Below the pieces are notes generated by a model, which had not been told where the DNA came from, searched no databases, and saw only the letters and a program-made list of their open reading frames with translations. Positions 18,098 through 26,802 of a DNA stretch of 64,000 nucleotides are shown piece by piece; positions within the stretch are counted from its first letter, which is position 1, and each line of letters begins with the position of its first letter. The DNA is from Leifsonia sp. Root227. Lineage in GTDB: Bacteria > Actinomycetota > Actinomycetes > Actinomycetales > Microbacteriaceae. A program made the position numbers and the translations under genes. The stretch spans positions 892,818-956,817 of the forward strand of contig NZ_LMIO01000001.1 of NCBI RefSeq assembly GCF_001428745.1. Reading direction: 5' to 3'.

Positions 18098-18985
18098 TCA
18101 CCACCCGAGGAACATGTGCCTCAGCAGCGACCGCATCCCTGCGCCGTCGCGCTTCGCCAGCGCGGACGGAAGCTTCGTCGCCGCGTTGAGCCGTGACGAC
18201 CAGTGCGCGGACGACACGCGCGCCGCCCTGCGCCAGCCGTGCTTCTTCAGCACCGCCGCCGCGGTGAGGAAGAACGCGCGCTCCTCGTCGAAGCGGCTGC
18301 CGTCCTGCGCCGTCCAGGAGGAGACGCTGCCCGAGTGCCTGCGGTAGCGGAACTCGTGGTCGGGCAGCAGCAAGAGGCTGCCGCCGTCGAGGACGATGTC
18401 GAGCTGCAGGTTGAGGTCGAGGACCACGTCGAACTCGGGGTCGAAGCCGTGGCGGCGGACAGCGTCCGTTCGCCAGCAGATCGACGGGAAGTACGTCCAG
18501 TTGCCGCGCAGCAGGCTCACCGCCAGCTTCTCGCCGCTCAGCTCGACCGGCGTGCTGTGCGACGGCCGGTACCAGGATTTCACCCGGTCGGCGAGGGGGA
18601 GCGTCTGCGTGCCGTCGTCGCCGATCACGGTCACCGCCGGCTGGAAGTACGCGCCGGTGGGATGCGCGGCGATCGCGGCGCGCATCCTGGCCACGTAGCC
18701 GGGTTCGAGCAGGTCGTCGCATCCCATCAGCACGAAGTGCTCGCTGGTGACCAGCTCCACCGACTTGGTGAAGTTGCCGCTCACGCCCAGGTTGGTCTCG
18801 TTGCGCAGATAGTGGATGCGCGCATCGCCGAGACCGCTCACCCACTCGCCAGGCTCCGTGTCGGGGTAGACGTCGTCGATCACGACGAGTCGCCAGTCCT
18901 GGTCGGTCTGGGCGATGACGCTGCGCACGGCGTCGCGGAACAGTTCTGGGTCGCCGTAGTACGGCATCATGATGTCGATGGTCAC
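18098..18985 (-). CDS. GT2 glycosyltransferase
   Basis: 295 residues of GT-A fold: I-M-M-P-Y-Y-G-D at the start, V-I-D-D-V-Y-P near 38, a L-M-G-C-D-D-L-L-E metal-binding motif near 90 and a basic C-terminus ending in a short hydrophobic stretch. It resembles capsule and O-antigen family 2 transferases. The GTG at 18985 is the first start in frame. It diverges from the flippase gene at 19065 across a 79-nt gap. It probably acts in the cytoplasm on the lipid-linked repeat unit. The sugar is unknown. Confidence 0.85.
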   Translation of the reverse strand: MTIDIMMPYYGDPELFRDAVRSVIAQTDQDWRLVVIDDVYPDTEPGEWVSGLGDARIHYLRNETNLGVSGNFTKSVELVTSEHFVLMGCDDLLEPGYVARMRAAIAAHPTGAYFQPAVTVIGDDGTQTLPLADRVKSWYRPSHSTPVELSGEKLAVSLLRGNWTYFPSICWRTDAVRRHGFDPEFDVVLDLNLQLDIVLDGGSLLLLPDHEFRYRRHSGSVSSWTAQDGSRFDEERAFFLTAAAVLKKHGWRRAARVSSAHWSSRLNAATKLPSALAKRDGAGMRSLLRHMFLGW

Positions 18986-19020
18986 GGTGGAGGGTTTCGT
19001 CCGCTCGGAGCTTTTCGTCG

Positions 19021-19049
19021 TAGGGTTGGCCTGCCGCGCCTAGCGGCAG
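19021..19049 (+). promoter_or_regulatory. TAGGGT box followed by a 7-bp perfect hairpin before the flippase
   Basis: TAGGGT at 19021-19026 is followed by CTGCCGC, loop GCCTA, GCGGCAG at 19031-19049. If TAGGGT is the -10, the hairpin forms the first bases of the flippase mRNA, ending 15 nt before the ATG at 19065. Alternatively it is an operator in the divergent region. Confidence 0.4.
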
Positions 19050-19064
19050 AGCATCCATCCTGTC

Positions 19065-20453
19065 ATGCCACCCCTGGAGTCTCCCATCACCAGCTACGAG
19101 CCGCTCAACGAGCCGATCCCCGACGAGTGGGAGTCTCAGCCGGCCGGGTCGGGCGGGCGCTCGTCCGTCGCTCTGATCCTCGGAGCGACGGTCGTCTCCG
19201 GGCTCGCTGGGTATGTGGTCACCTGGCGGGTGTTCACCTCCGTCGGCGCAGCGGGATACGGCGTGTTCTCGGTGTTCTGGTCCGCCCTGTTCCTGGTGAT
19301 CGGCATCCTCTTCGGCTTGCAGCAGGAGTCCACGAGGGCGGTGGCCCAGACCGCCATGCAGGCGCAGGCCGACGTGGATGCGCGCACCGGGTCAGCAGTC
19401 CGCGCCGCCTCCGCCTCCCGCCGCACCTCGATGTGGCGGTTCGCCGCGATGGTCGCCGTCGTGGTCGTGCTCGCCGTGCTGGCGACCAGCCTGCTCTGGG
19501 CGACGCCGAGCCTGGGAGCGCAGAACGCCGGCCTCGCCTGGTTCGTCGCGGTCGGCGCGGGCCTCAACTGCCTGGTGGCCGCCGCATCCGGTGTCATGGC
19601 CGGCGCAGGCATGTGGCGGCAGCTCGCGGCCATCGTCGCGCTCGACGGTGTGCTGCGCGTCATCGGCGTCGTCGCCGTGCTGGCGTTCACCGACGACCTG
19701 GTCGCTCTCGCCATCGCCGTCATCCTGCCGTTCCCGGTCTCGCTGGCGATCGTCTTCGCCTCCGCGCCGAAGGCGCTCGTCGCCAACGCGCGCGTCACCA
19801 TCGGCGTCTCCACCCTCATCGCCAACACGGGGCGCACGATGCTGGCGGCGTCGGCGACCGCCATCCTGATCAACGGCTTCCCGCTGGTGCTGTCGTTCTT
19901 CTCCGGGCCGCAGAACCACGCGGACCTCGGATCGCTGGTGCTCGCCGTCACGCTGACGCGCGCGCCCATCCTGGTGCCGCTGATGGCGTTGTCGAGCTTC
20001 CTGGTCAGTCAGTTCTCGCACCATCCGGAGCGGGCCACGCGCACCATGCTCACGATCATCGCCGGCATCGCCGCTGTGATCGTCGTGCTGTGCCTCGCCG
20101 CCTGGCTGTGGGGCGTGCCCGTGATGCATTTCGTGTTCGGCGAGCAGTTCGACCTGGGTGCAGGGGTTCTCGTCGCCCTGATCGCGTCGTCCGGCCTGAT
20201 CGGCGCGCTCTGCGTCAGCGGCTCCGCCGTGCTCGCCAAGGGGCTGCACGGCGGATATGCGACGGGCTGGGTGGTGGCGTCGCTCGTCTCGCTCGCCGTG
20301 CTGTTCATTCCGATCGACCTGCCGATCCGGGCAGCGCTCGCCCTCGCGTCGGGGCCGGCGGTCGGCCTCGCGGTGCACCTGGTCTGGCTGCGGGTCAGCT
20401 CTGGTCGTGCCGTGCCAGCCGAAGCCGCCAGCTCATCCCCTGCGAGGCCTTGA
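19065..20453 (+). CDS. Polysaccharide flippase (Wzx/MOP superfamily)
   Basis: 462 residues. A hydrophilic start of about 32 residues is followed by about 12 hydrophobic helices in pairs. There is an early Y-V-V-T-W-R-V-F-T-S-V-G-A-A-G-Y-G motif, as in Wzx-type exporters (an F-x-x-x-L-G-x-x-x-Y-G-like block). It would flip undecaprenyl-linked repeat units across the membrane. The two polymerase-like genes that follow on the opposite strand complete a Wzx/Wzy pair. The stop overlaps the end of the first polymerase by 59 nt, an extensive tail-to-tail overlap. The ATG at 19065 has no obvious ribosome site, so the start is fairly but not fully secure. Confidence 0.82.
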   Translation: MPPLESPITSYEPLNEPIPDEWESQPAGSGGRSSVALILGATVVSGLAGYVVTWRVFTSVGAAGYGVFSVFWSALFLVIGILFGLQQESTRAVAQTAMQAQADVDARTGSAVRAASASRRTSMWRFAAMVAVVVVLAVLATSLLWATPSLGAQNAGLAWFVAVGAGLNCLVAAASGVMAGAGMWRQLAAIVALDGVLRVIGVVAVLAFTDDLVALAIAVILPFPVSLAIVFASAPKALVANARVTIGVSTLIANTGRTMLAASATAILINGFPLVLSFFSGPQNHADLGSLVLAVTLTRAPILVPLMALSSFLVSQFSHHPERATRTMLTIIAGIAAVIVVLCLAAWLWGVPVMHFVFGEQFDLGAGVLVALIASSGLIGALCVSGSAVLAKGLHGGYATGWVVASLVSLAVLFIPIDLPIRAALALASGPAVGLAVHLVWLRVSSGRAVPAEAASSSPARP

Positions 20454-21684
20454 CCGCGCAGATCACGAGGAGCAGCCAGCCGGCCTCCACGAGGATCGAG
20501 CTCTCGAACACGCTGGTGACGAGCAGCGCCACCAGCACGAGCGGGGCCCAGGCGTAGACGACGCTGCGCTTGTTGGATGCGAGCAGCCAGGAGCGCCCGA
20601 ACGCGAGGGCGAGCAGCGCGACGAAGAGCAGCAGCCCGATGATGCCGACCTGCAGATAGACGTCGAGATACGCGTTGAGGCCGTCTGCGTGGTAGACGCC
20701 CGTGGCCGCCTGGATGGCCGTGAACGGGTACAGCTCGGTCGGCCAGCTTCCCACCCAGCCCCATCCGACCGTCTGCTCCACCGGGATCAGCTCCCAGATC
20801 TGGATCCACAGCTGGTAGCGCACCTGGAAGTCGGCCCTGGCGTTCAGCAGGTCGATCACTCTGGTGCGGTAGATCCACGCCGACACGAGTACGGCGATGG
20901 TCAGGACCGCGAGGCCCCACTGGTAGTACGGCCGCTGGTGGGCCGGCACTTTGCGCAGCGCGAACAGCGCGAGCGTCGCGAGGCCGACGACGACCGCCAC
21001 CGCCGCGATCACGGGGGAGTGGGCGAAGAGCAGACAGAGCACGGCGAGCGAGATGGAGACCGCGGCCAGCGGCGCGCGCACGGAGCGGGTGCGGAGCTCC
21101 ACCAGGAACGTCACGAACGCGATCAGCGCCACGATGCTGAGCGCATTGCGCGAGCCGAACAATCCCTGGATTGGCCCCCCGAGCGCGATGTTGCCCTGGA
21201 TGCCGAGGAACCGGATCGGCAGGTCGAGCAGGATGCCGCTCAGCACCTCCAACGCGAGGGATGCGGTCAGCAGCACCCGCAGCACGTCGCCGACCACTCG
21301 CACGATCTGAATCGCATCCCGCACCAGGGCGATGTAGACGGCCAGGAAGGCGAAGCTGAGCTGATAGAGCACCCCGGCGAGCGTCGCCCACTGGTACGTG
21401 CTCCAGAAGATCGAGACGGCGCACCAGCCGACGAATAGCAGGATGGAGATCGGCAGCAGCCCGTGCCACTCGATCAGCTTCCGCTGCGCGATAAACGACA
21501 GCGCGGCGAGCACCACGACGACGGCGAGAGCGCCGATGAGGCCAGGCCAGCCGATGACCGCGCGGATCGCGTGCGTGGAGAATCCGACGCCGACGGCCAC
21601 GAGCGACAGGGCGGAGTTGAACCGCGCAGAACCCAGGAACTCGGTCACCGCGACGGGGACCAGGGTTCGACGGGTCGCGGCCAT
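20395..21684 (-). CDS. O-antigen ligase/polymerase-like membrane protein (Wzy family), copy 1
   Basis: 429 residues with about 11 hydrophobic helices and one long external loop (about 270-340). That loop contains G-W-G-W-V-G-S-W and N-A-Y-L-D-V-Y-L-Q-V-G-I-I-G, the Wzy_C/O-antigen ligase pattern (here N-A-Y-L-D in place of the usual H-N-x-x-L). The product would polymerise or ligate lipid-linked glycan on the outer face. It is a clear paralogue of the gene just upstream. The ATG at 21684 has TAGGAT ending 7 nt before it, a leaderless layout. The 3' end overlaps the flippase gene by 59 nt. Confidence 0.85.
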   Translation of the reverse strand: MAATRRTLVPVAVTEFLGSARFNSALSLVAVGVGFSTHAIRAVIGWPGLIGALAVVVVLAALSFIAQRKLIEWHGLLPISILLFVGWCAVSIFWSTYQWATLAGVLYQLSFAFLAVYIALVRDAIQIVRVVGDVLRVLLTASLALEVLSGILLDLPIRFLGIQGNIALGGPIQGLFGSRNALSIVALIAFVTFLVELRTRSVRAPLAAVSISLAVLCLLFAHSPVIAAVAVVVGLATLALFALRKVPAHQRPYYQWGLAVLTIAVLVSAWIYRTRVIDLLNARADFQVRYQLWIQIWELIPVEQTVGWGWVGSWPTELYPFTAIQAATGVYHADGLNAYLDVYLQVGIIGLLLFVALLALAFGRSWLLASNKRSVVYAWAPLVLVALLVTSVFESSILVEAGWLLLVICAVKASQGMSWRLRLARHDQS

Positions 21685-21691
21685 GAACGCA

Positions 21692-21697
21692 ATCCTA
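21692..21697 (-). promoter_or_regulatory. TAGGAT -10 box made from the upstream gene's stop codon
   Basis: The TAG stop of the upstream polymerase gene (21697-21695) forms the first three bases of TAGGAT. The hexamer ends 7 nt before the downstream ATG at 21684, so the whole promoter core fits a 10-nt intergenic gap. Confidence 0.5.
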
Positions 21698-23020
21698 CGG
21701 TGTGGTCTGCTTCGTCTTCACGGAGAGCACGACGAGCATCGCCCAGCCCGCTTCGATCAGGATGCGGCTCTCCGCGGCGCTCTGCGCGATGAGGGCGGCG
21801 ATCAGCAGCAGCGGCAGCAGACCGAGCGCGGTGTACGGCTGGGTGTCCGCGACGGTGGTGCGCGGCCGGTCGACGGCGAAGAACCAGGAGCGGCCGAGCG
21901 TTGTCGCGACCAGGAGGATGAAGACGATCAGCCCGACGATGCCCAGCTGCAGCCACACATCCAACCAGGCGTTGTGCGCCTGCAGATACTGCACGTGGTT
22001 GCGGACGGCGAGGCCCTTGAACGGCTCGACCCACGGCGCCCAGTAGCTCACCCAGCCCCAGCCGAACGCCGGGCGCTCCTGCGCGAGCCCGATCACGGCG
22101 TGCCAGATGTCCAGCCGGCCCGTCAGGTCCTCGCTCTTGCCGAACAGGGCCGGGATGCGCGACGCGAACGCGATCAGCAGCCCGCCGACGACCACGACGA
22201 GCGCCGCTGCGGTGAGGTAGACGGGACGCCGCCGGTCGGGGCCGACCCTGCGCATCCACATCGCGAAGGCGAAGACGACAGCGGTGGCGAGGCCGGCGAC
22301 GATGACGGTGGAGGAGCGGGTGAGGCCGAGCGTCAGCACGGCGATCACCAGCCAGGTGATGCCTGCTCCGCGCCGGACGGTGCGGTCGGCGAGCTGGATG
22401 GCGAACACGATCACGGCGAGCAGCGCCACCATCGCGAGAAGGTTGCTGTTGCCCTGGATGCCCTGGATCTGCCCGCCGTGGAACAGCAGCCCTCTGCTCC
22501 AGTAGAACGCGGCAGGCAGCTTGCCGGAGGGGTACTCCGCCCAGAACGGCAGCACGGGGTGCCGCACGAACGCGGCCACGATGAACTCGAACAGCAGCGA
22601 CAGGCCGAGGATCCAGCGGAACGCGTTCGACAGCACGCGTAGCAGCTGCGACCAGTCGAGGCAGAGGGCGAGGAACACCGCACCCGCTGTCGTCGCGTAC
22701 TGGGCGAACACACCGAGAGCGCTCGCGCCGGGGTATGCCGACCACGCGATCGAGACCGTCGCCAGCAGCAGGAACAGCACGAGCATCCTGGGCAGCCTGC
22801 GCCAGTGGAAGGTGGGGCGGCTGCGCACCAGGATCACGATGCTGCCGGCGGCGAGGAGCCCGGCGAGCACGAAGTAGGCCGGCCAGCTGATCAGGTTCCG
22901 CCAAAAGTCGCCCGCGAACAGCGTGAACAGCAGCAGGGTCGCGAACGCCGCGACGCCCGTGCCGGACGCGGCGGCGGCGACGCGTGCTCTGACGGACGAA
23001 GCGGTGGGAGCGGAGGTCAC
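21695..23020 (-). CDS. O-antigen ligase/polymerase-like membrane protein (Wzy family), copy 2
   Basis: 441 residues with about 11-12 hydrophobic helices. The long loop has F-G-W-G-W-V-S-Y-W and a Q-A-H-N-A-W-L-D-V-W-L-Q-L-G motif, the classical H-N-x-x-L-D feature of Wzy_C proteins. The neighbouring copy lacks this His, so the two may differ in role, for example polymerase versus ligase; that is inference. The GTG at 23020 has TAGTCT ending 7 nt upstream. It lies 25 nt downstream of manA on the same strand. Confidence 0.87.
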   Translation of the reverse strand: MTSAPTASSVRARVAAAASGTGVAAFATLLLFTLFAGDFWRNLISWPAYFVLAGLLAAGSIVILVRSRPTFHWRRLPRMLVLFLLLATVSIAWSAYPGASALGVFAQYATTAGAVFLALCLDWSQLLRVLSNAFRWILGLSLLFEFIVAAFVRHPVLPFWAEYPSGKLPAAFYWSRGLLFHGGQIQGIQGNSNLLAMVALLAVIVFAIQLADRTVRRGAGITWLVIAVLTLGLTRSSTVIVAGLATAVVFAFAMWMRRVGPDRRRPVYLTAAALVVVVGGLLIAFASRIPALFGKSEDLTGRLDIWHAVIGLAQERPAFGWGWVSYWAPWVEPFKGLAVRNHVQYLQAHNAWLDVWLQLGIVGLIVFILLVATTLGRSWFFAVDRPRTTVADTQPYTALGLLPLLLIAALIAQSAAESRILIEAGWAMLVVLSVKTKQTTP

Positions 23021-23027
23021 GTTGGGA

Positions 23028-23033
23028 AGACTA
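23028..23033 (-). promoter_or_regulatory. TAGTCT -10 box, leaderless layout
   Basis: TAGTCT on the minus strand is 7 nt before the GTG at 23020, in the short gap after manA. It would allow transcription of the polymerase genes independently of manA. Confidence 0.5.
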
Positions 23034-23045
23034 GCGGACGGGAAT

Positions 23046-24266
23046 TCAGGCGTTCGGTGTGGCGACGAACACCGTTCCGTCTCCGGAGACGGTGACCGCG
23101 GCCTCGTCCGGCGTGATGAAGACGGACTCGCCGCGCGCGAGCGTCAGGCCGTCGTGCTCTCCCGCGAGCTGCACAGAGCCTGCGGTGCAGATCGCGATGC
23201 CTGCGCCAGGCAGGGGGATGCGCGTCGACGGCGTCGCCGCCCCGACCGTCACATGGTCGAGGGCGAAGTCCGGCACGTCCGGCCGGAACACGTCGACCCC
23301 TGGTGCAGGGTGCTCCGCGGCCATCGGCGTCGCGACGATCGGGCGGAAGTCGAGGATGCTCATCAGCTCGGGAACGTCGATCCGCTTCGGCGTCAGGCCG
23401 CCGCGCAGCACGTTGTCCGAGGCGGCCATGAGCTCGATGCCGAGCCCGCGCAGGTACGCGTGGATGTTCCCTGCCGGGAGGTAGAGCACCTCGCCAGGGC
23501 GCAGCGTCGCCCGGTTGAGCAGCAGAGCGAGCACGATTCCGGGGTCGCCGGGGAAGGCCTCGGCGAGCATCCGGACGGTGTCGGCGGCGACAGCGAGGTC
23601 GTCGCCGGCAGGGTCTGGCTCGATCGCGATGGCCGTGGCAACGACCGCGCCGACGAGTTCTCCGACTGAGTGGTCGCCGCCGAGCAGCCACTCGGTGGCG
23701 GCGCGGAGCACGGCGGTCGGCTCGCCGGTCAGCGTCGCAGCGAAGGCGGAGATGACGGCCTGCTCGCCATCCGCCGCCGTCTCCGCCAGTGCGGAGAAGA
23801 TGGCGGCGCTCCTGGCGACGTCGCGGAACCCGCAGAGCGCGTCGAAGGTGTCGCTGAGCGCGTAGATGAGTTCGGGCTTGTGGAACGGGTCCTTGTAGTT
23901 GCGCTCTGGGGAGTCGAGCGGGATGCCGGCGGCGTTCTCCCGAGCGAACCCTTCCGCTGCCTGGGCGGACGACGGGTGGGCCTGCAGGGAGAGCGGACCG
24001 GCGGCGGCCAGCACCTTCAGCAGGTACGGGAGGTGCGCATCCGGCTGCCCGAGGGATGTCTGAGGGTCGGCTGCTGTCCAGGCGGCGAGGTCGGCGGCGC
24101 CCCCGGTCTGCGACGGGTCGGCGATCACCGACGGCGATCCTGGATGCGCGCCCAGCCACAGCTCGGCCTCCGGCTTGCCGCTCGGCGTGGTGCCGAGAAG
24201 CCCGGCGATGGCGGTGGTGGAACCCCAGGCGTAGTCGCGGGGGGTATTGCCGATGCGCACAAACAT
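23046..24266 (-). CDS. manA: Mannose-6-phosphate isomerase, class I
   Basis: 406 residues. The start I-G-N-T-P-R-D-Y-A-W-G, K-P-E-A-E-L-W-L-G-A-H near 34, L-S-L-Q-A-H-P-S near 100 and Y-K-D-P-F-H-K-P-E-L-I-Y-A-L near 130 are the zinc-site and core motifs of type I phosphomannose isomerases. It interconverts fructose-6-phosphate and mannose-6-phosphate in the cytoplasm, opening the route to GDP-mannose. With the phosphomannomutase at 32761 it supplies mannose for the glycan genes nearby. GAAAGGGA precedes the ATG at 24266. It diverges from an acyl-CoA dehydrogenase. Confidence 0.95.
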   Translation of the reverse strand: MFVRIGNTPRDYAWGSTTAIAGLLGTTPSGKPEAELWLGAHPGSPSVIADPSQTGGAADLAAWTAADPQTSLGQPDAHLPYLLKVLAAAGPLSLQAHPSSAQAAEGFARENAAGIPLDSPERNYKDPFHKPELIYALSDTFDALCGFRDVARSAAIFSALAETAADGEQAVISAFAATLTGEPTAVLRAATEWLLGGDHSVGELVGAVVATAIAIEPDPAGDDLAVAADTVRMLAEAFPGDPGIVLALLLNRATLRPGEVLYLPAGNIHAYLRGLGIELMAASDNVLRGGLTPKRIDVPELMSILDFRPIVATPMAAEHPAPGVDVFRPDVPDFALDHVTVGAATPSTRIPLPGAGIAICTAGSVQLAGEHDGLTLARGESVFITPDEAAVTVSGDGTVFVATPNA

Positions 24267-24405
24267 CCGTCGTGGTCCCTTTCGATTCGTTAGACCAAAC
24301 TACCAATCGCTTTTGCGCGCCGATTCCCCGTCTCTAGGCTGACGCTGGTCGCCTGCCTCGCGCCGGCGGACCCGTCATCCCGCCGAACGACGCAATGGAG
24401 CAGCA
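24267..24405. promoter_or_regulatory. Divergent intergenic region, manA / acyl-CoA dehydrogenase
   Basis: 139 nt. It holds TAGGCT at 24335-24340, a -10 candidate for the plus gene with a leader of about 60 nt. On the minus side an AT-richer patch contains TTGGT twice, 3 nt apart, and TCTAAC, a weak -10 candidate for manA. No clear operator is seen. Confidence 0.35.
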
Positions 24406-25584
24406 ATGTCCTTCGAGACCCTCGCCAGCGATTTCTACGGATATGAGGACCTTCTCAGCACCAGGGAGAAGGAATTCCTCGCGGACCTCAGGGTCTACCT
24501 CGAGACCGAGGTGAAGCCGATCGTGAACGAGCACTGGGAGCGCGCGGAGTTCCCGCACCAGATCATCGAGGGTCTGCACAAGACGGGCACCATCGGGCTC
24601 GGCTTCCCCGAGACGGCGCAGTTCGAGAACTCGGCCGTGTTCCGCGGCTGGGTCGCGCTCGAACTCGCCAGGGTGGATGCGTCCGTCAGCACGTACGTCG
24701 GGGTGCAGAACGGTCTCGCGCTCGGCGCCATCGGCGTCTGCGGCTCCGATGAGCAGAAGGCGGAGTGGCTGCCGAAGCTCGCCAGCGGCGACGTGCTCGG
24801 CGCGTTCGGCCTCACGGAGCCGCTGTCCGGCTCCGACTCCGCGCAGGGCCTCCGCACGATCGCCACGCGCGACGGCGACAACTGGGTGCTCAACGGCTCG
24901 AAGCGCTGGATCGGGAACGCCACCTTCAGCGACATCACGATCATCTGGGCGAAGAGCGCCGAGGACGGCCAGGTGAAGGGCTTCATCGTCCCGACCTCGA
25001 CGCCCGGGTACACGGCGACCAAGATCGAGGGCAAGCAGTCCCTCCGCATGGTCCAGAACGCGGACATCACCCTCGAGAACGTGGTCGTGCCGGAGTCGCT
25101 GCGCCTGCAGAACGCCAACTCGTTCAAGGACACGGCGGCCGTGCTCCGCCTCACCCGTGCCGAGGTCGCCTGGGCGGCCGTCGGCGTCGCGATCGGCGCG
25201 TACGAGGCGGCGGTGGCCTACGCCAAGGAGCGCGTGCAGTTCGGCAAGCCCCTGGGAGCACACCAGCTCATCCAGGATCTGCTGGTCAAGTCGCTCGGCA
25301 ACATCACCGCGTCCATCGCCCTCTGCACCCGCGTCTCCGAGATGCTCGACGCCGGTCAGCAGCGCGACGAGCACTCCGCGCTCGCCAAGGCGTTCACCAC
25401 CTCCCGGATGCGCGAGACCGTCGCCTGGTGCCGCGAGATCCTGGGCGGGAACGGCATCGTGATCGACTACGACGTCGCCCGCTTCTTCGCCGACGCCGAG
25501 GCGCTGTACTCCTACGAGGGCACCCGCGAGATGAACACCCTGATCGTCGGCCGCTCCATCACCGGCCAGGCCGCGTTCGTCTAG
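24406..25584 (+). CDS. Acyl-CoA dehydrogenase (glutaryl-CoA dehydrogenase-like)
   Basis: 392 residues covering the full acyl-CoA dehydrogenase fold: N-terminal helical domain, middle beta domain with G-A-F-G-L-T-E-P-L-S-G-S-D (FAD/substrate motif near 130) and C-terminal helical domain. There, R-V-Q-F-G-K-P-L-G-A-H-Q, L-G-G-N-G-I and a Y-E-G-T-R-E-M-N motif supply the Glu expected to act as catalytic base in glutaryl- and related short-chain dehydrogenases. The reaction is FAD-dependent alpha,beta-oxidation of an acyl-CoA; the exact substrate cannot be told. It stands alone between manA and galE and has no obvious link to the glycan genes. Confidence 0.9.
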   Translation: MSFETLASDFYGYEDLLSTREKEFLADLRVYLETEVKPIVNEHWERAEFPHQIIEGLHKTGTIGLGFPETAQFENSAVFRGWVALELARVDASVSTYVGVQNGLALGAIGVCGSDEQKAEWLPKLASGDVLGAFGLTEPLSGSDSAQGLRTIATRDGDNWVLNGSKRWIGNATFSDITIIWAKSAEDGQVKGFIVPTSTPGYTATKIEGKQSLRMVQNADITLENVVVPESLRLQNANSFKDTAAVLRLTRAEVAWAAVGVAIGAYEAAVAYAKERVQFGKPLGAHQLIQDLLVKSLGNITASIALCTRVSEMLDAGQQRDEHSALAKAFTTSRMRETVAWCREILGGNGIVIDYDVARFFADAEALYSYEGTREMNTLIVGRSITGQAAFV

Positions 25585-25645
25585 GAGCGGTCACCGCGCG
25601 CCGCTAGGCTGGGCCTTCCGCAGTCGAGCGAAAGAGGAGGACCGC

Positions 25646-26608
25646 GTGGCGTGGTTGGTGACCGGAGGAGCTGGGTACATCGGCTCGCACATCGTGCGGG
25701 CGTTCCGTTCGGAGGGCATCGACGTCGTCGTGGTCGACGACCTGTCGAGCGGGCATGAGGAGTTCGTGCCTGCCGAGGTCCCCTTCTACCGGGGGACCAT
25801 CCTCGACGGCGCGCTGCTCGAGAAGGTGTTCTCCGAGAACAGCGTGTCCGGCGTCGTGCACGTCGCTGGTTTCAAGTACGCCGGCGTCTCCGTGCAGCGC
25901 CCGCTGCACACCTACGAGCAGAACGTGACGGCGACGGCCGTGCTGCTGGCCGCGATGCAGGAGGCAGGCGTCGACGCGATGGTGTTCTCCTCGTCCGCCG
26001 CCGTCTACGGCACGCCGGACACGGACCTCGTCACGGAGGAGACCCCCAAGAGCCCCGAGTCGCCGTACGGCGAGTCGAAGCTGATCGGCGAGTGGCTGCT
26101 GCGCGACCAGGGCGTCGCCGCCGGCCTCCGCCACACCAGCCTGCGCTACTTCAACGTGGTCGGCTCCGGCGATCCCTCGCTGCGCGACACCAGCCCGCAC
26201 AACCTGTTCCCTCTGGTGTTCGACGCGCTGGTGGACGGCCGGACTCCGCGGATCAACGGCACCGACTACCCGACCCAGGACGGCACCTGCGTGCGCGACT
26301 ACATCCACGTCGCCGACCTGGCCGTCTCGCATGTCGCGGCGGCCAAGCGGCTGGATGCGGGCGAGAGCATCGAGCCGGTCTACAACCTCGGCAGCGGCGA
26401 CGGGGTCTCCGTCGGCGAGATCATGTCGACCGTGTCGAGCGTGACCGGCATCGACTTCACCCCAGAAGTGGGGCCGCGCCGAGCCGGAGATCCTGCAAGG
26501 ATCGTCGCATCCGGTGAACTCGCCGCCCGGGATCTGGACTGGAAGATGCGCCACACCCTGGACGAGATGGTCCGGAGCGCCTGGGAAGCACGTCAAGCGG
26601 CGTCCTGA
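25646..26608 (+). CDS. galE: UDP-glucose 4-epimerase
   Basis: 320 residues. G-G-A-G-Y-I-G-S-H near residue 7 is the NAD-binding loop, and S-S-S-A-A-V-Y-G plus S-P-Y-G-E-S-K (Tyr and Lys near 140) are the catalytic SDR residues. R-Y-F-N-V-V-G and D-G-T-C-V-R-D-Y-I-H-V are GalE signatures. It interconverts UDP-glucose and UDP-galactose in the cytoplasm. Galactose for the surface glycan is a likely use. The GTG at 25646 has AGGAGGA at optimal distance, and TAGGCT lies just upstream. The preceding dehydrogenase ends 61 nt before. Confidence 0.95.
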   Translation: MAWLVTGGAGYIGSHIVRAFRSEGIDVVVVDDLSSGHEEFVPAEVPFYRGTILDGALLEKVFSENSVSGVVHVAGFKYAGVSVQRPLHTYEQNVTATAVLLAAMQEAGVDAMVFSSSAAVYGTPDTDLVTEETPKSPESPYGESKLIGEWLLRDQGVAAGLRHTSLRYFNVVGSGDPSLRDTSPHNLFPLVFDALVDGRTPRINGTDYPTQDGTCVRDYIHVADLAVSHVAAAKRLDAGESIEPVYNLGSGDGVSVGEIMSTVSSVTGIDFTPEVGPRRAGDPARIVASGELAARDLDWKMRHTLDEMVRSAWEARQAAS

Positions 26609-26721
26609 CGCTTCCCCGGGCCGCTCGACGGGGGTAGAACGGCCGGGCGTGTCGGGATTGTTGTCGACCGTCGGCGCGTCGCGAAGTCTCGACCTGGACT
26701 TAAGGCTTTACGATTTGCGAC

Positions 26722-26750
26722 TTGACTCTGGCGAATGACAACGGTGTAAT
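26722..26750 (+). promoter_or_regulatory. Promoter for whiB (TTGACT, 17 nt, TGTAAT)
   Basis: TTGACT at 26722-26727 and TGTAAT at 26745-26750 are spaced 17 nt apart in an unusually AT-rich patch (about 26700-26760) of the 194-nt gap after galE. Transcription would start near 26757, about 46 nt before the whiB ATG, leaving room for GGGAG at 26792-26796. Nothing else is seen in this gap. Confidence 0.6.
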
Positions 26751-26802
26751 TATTCCAACACGTTGTCTTGCGTGCTTAGCAGTTAATGGGTGGGAGTCCG
26801 AT

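Noticed and set aside
24267..24330. TetR-type operator between manA and the acyl-CoA dehydrogenase
   Set aside because: Only a direct repeat of TTGGT is present. No convincing inverted repeat, and no regulator gene is adjacent.
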